A DNA stretch of 23,365 bases, taken from NCBI GenBank assembly GCA_021817025.1, contig JAKAWF010000022.1, positions 1-23,365 of the forward strand. Direction: 5' to 3'. Shown here one piece after another: positions 23,286 to 23,365 of the stretch. Under the pieces are notes generated by a model. The model ran no database searches. It was not told the DNA's origin and was given only the letters and a program-made list of their open reading frames with translations. Each line of letters starts with the position of its first letter. Within the stretch, counting starts at the first letter, position 1. This DNA comes from a bacterium. Its GTDB lineage: Bacteria; Chloroflexota; Dormibacteria; UBA8260; Bog-877. The translations under genes were made by a program, and so were the position numbers.

Positions 23286-23365
23286 ATGAACTTGAAGGAG
23301 TGGGCGAGGCTACAGGGGATTCACCCAGTGACCGCATACCGGTGGTTCCGGGATGGGAAGCTGCC
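23286..23365 (+). CDS. tnpA: IS607-family serine recombinase, N-terminus (partial)
   Basis: The first 26 codons are inside the window and begin MNLKEWARLQGIHPVTAYRW, then FRDGKL. This is the characteristic MerR-like helix-turn-helix start of IS607-family TnpA: an EWAR, G-I, T-A-x-RW-F-x-x-G-K-L pattern. In the full protein it precedes a serine-resolvase catalytic domain that moves the element by site-specific recombination at very short targets. The catalytic serine lies beyond the window. A tnpB gene, encoding an RNA-guided nuclease of the Cas12 ancestor family, often follows in this family but cannot be seen here. The ATG has no Shine-Dalgarno site but a strong -10 directly upstream. Possible truncation of the gene cannot be judged. 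Confidence 0.85.
   Translation, partial: MNLKEWARLQGIHPVTAYRWFRDGKL

Noticed and set aside
1..23365. tRNA, rRNA, CRISPR array, riboswitch or phage genes
   Set aside because: No cloverleaf-like gene, regularly spaced repeat array, known riboswitch core or phage module was seen on reading either strand; a covariance-model search could still find small RNAs.

Overview
The window is high-GC DNA (about 70% G+C by eye). Genes show strong G/C third-codon bias and frequent GTG/TTG starts, and Shine-Dalgarno genes sit beside apparently leaderless ones. The gene content includes an F420-type luciferase-like oxidoreductase, paired acyl-CoA dehydrogenases, a PucR regulator and propeller lipoproteins. 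This points to Actinobacteriota or a related high-GC Terrabacteria lineage such as Dormibacterota or Chloroflexota. The sequence alone does not fix the phylum.

Left edge (1-2080): the tail of a LuxR/NarL-type response regulator overlaps a short soluble sensor-kinase-like ATPase whose phospho-accepting His position is Gln. A universal stress protein with a hairpin terminator follows. A minus-strand hypothetical gene (about 1680-2080) appears broken by a one-base frameshift.

Central catabolic locus (2209-12296): a thiolase on the minus strand diverges from a plus-strand series. The series runs F420-type LLM oxidoreductase, MaoC hydratase, two short-chain dehydrogenases, two acyl-CoA dehydrogenases, an acyl-CoA ligase and a PucR-type regulator. 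Together these supply a full activation and beta-oxidation round: ligase, dehydrogenase pair, hydratase, hydroxyacyl dehydrogenase, thiolase. The type of dehydrogenase pair and the Rv3520c-like oxidoreductase recall actinobacterial steroid or other bulky cyclic acid degradation, but the substrate is not shown. The two non-coding gaps inside the locus (around 4573-4651 and 6763-6838) share a conserved promoter-like element in identical order. The MaoC gene appears to start with a rare ATC codon.

Middle (12324-16348): a convergent terminator-like hairpin, a minus-strand DEAD-box RNA helicase with a hairpin-containing leader, about 530 bases without a credible gene, then a large lipoprotein with a kelch-like propeller followed by a PQQ/NHL-like propeller.

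Right part (16479-23365): a short-chain dehydrogenase, a cysteine-desulfurase-like PLP enzyme, and a two-domain fusion of an APH-type small-molecule kinase with a class-III aminotransferase-fold enzyme. The fusion resembles the hydroxylysine/ethanolamine kinase plus phospho-lyase pair and suggests amino-alcohol catabolism. A second, Asp-box propeller lipoprotein faces it on the minus strand. About 650 bases without a gene lead to the start of an IS607-family serine recombinase gene cut by the window end, so a mobile element begins here.
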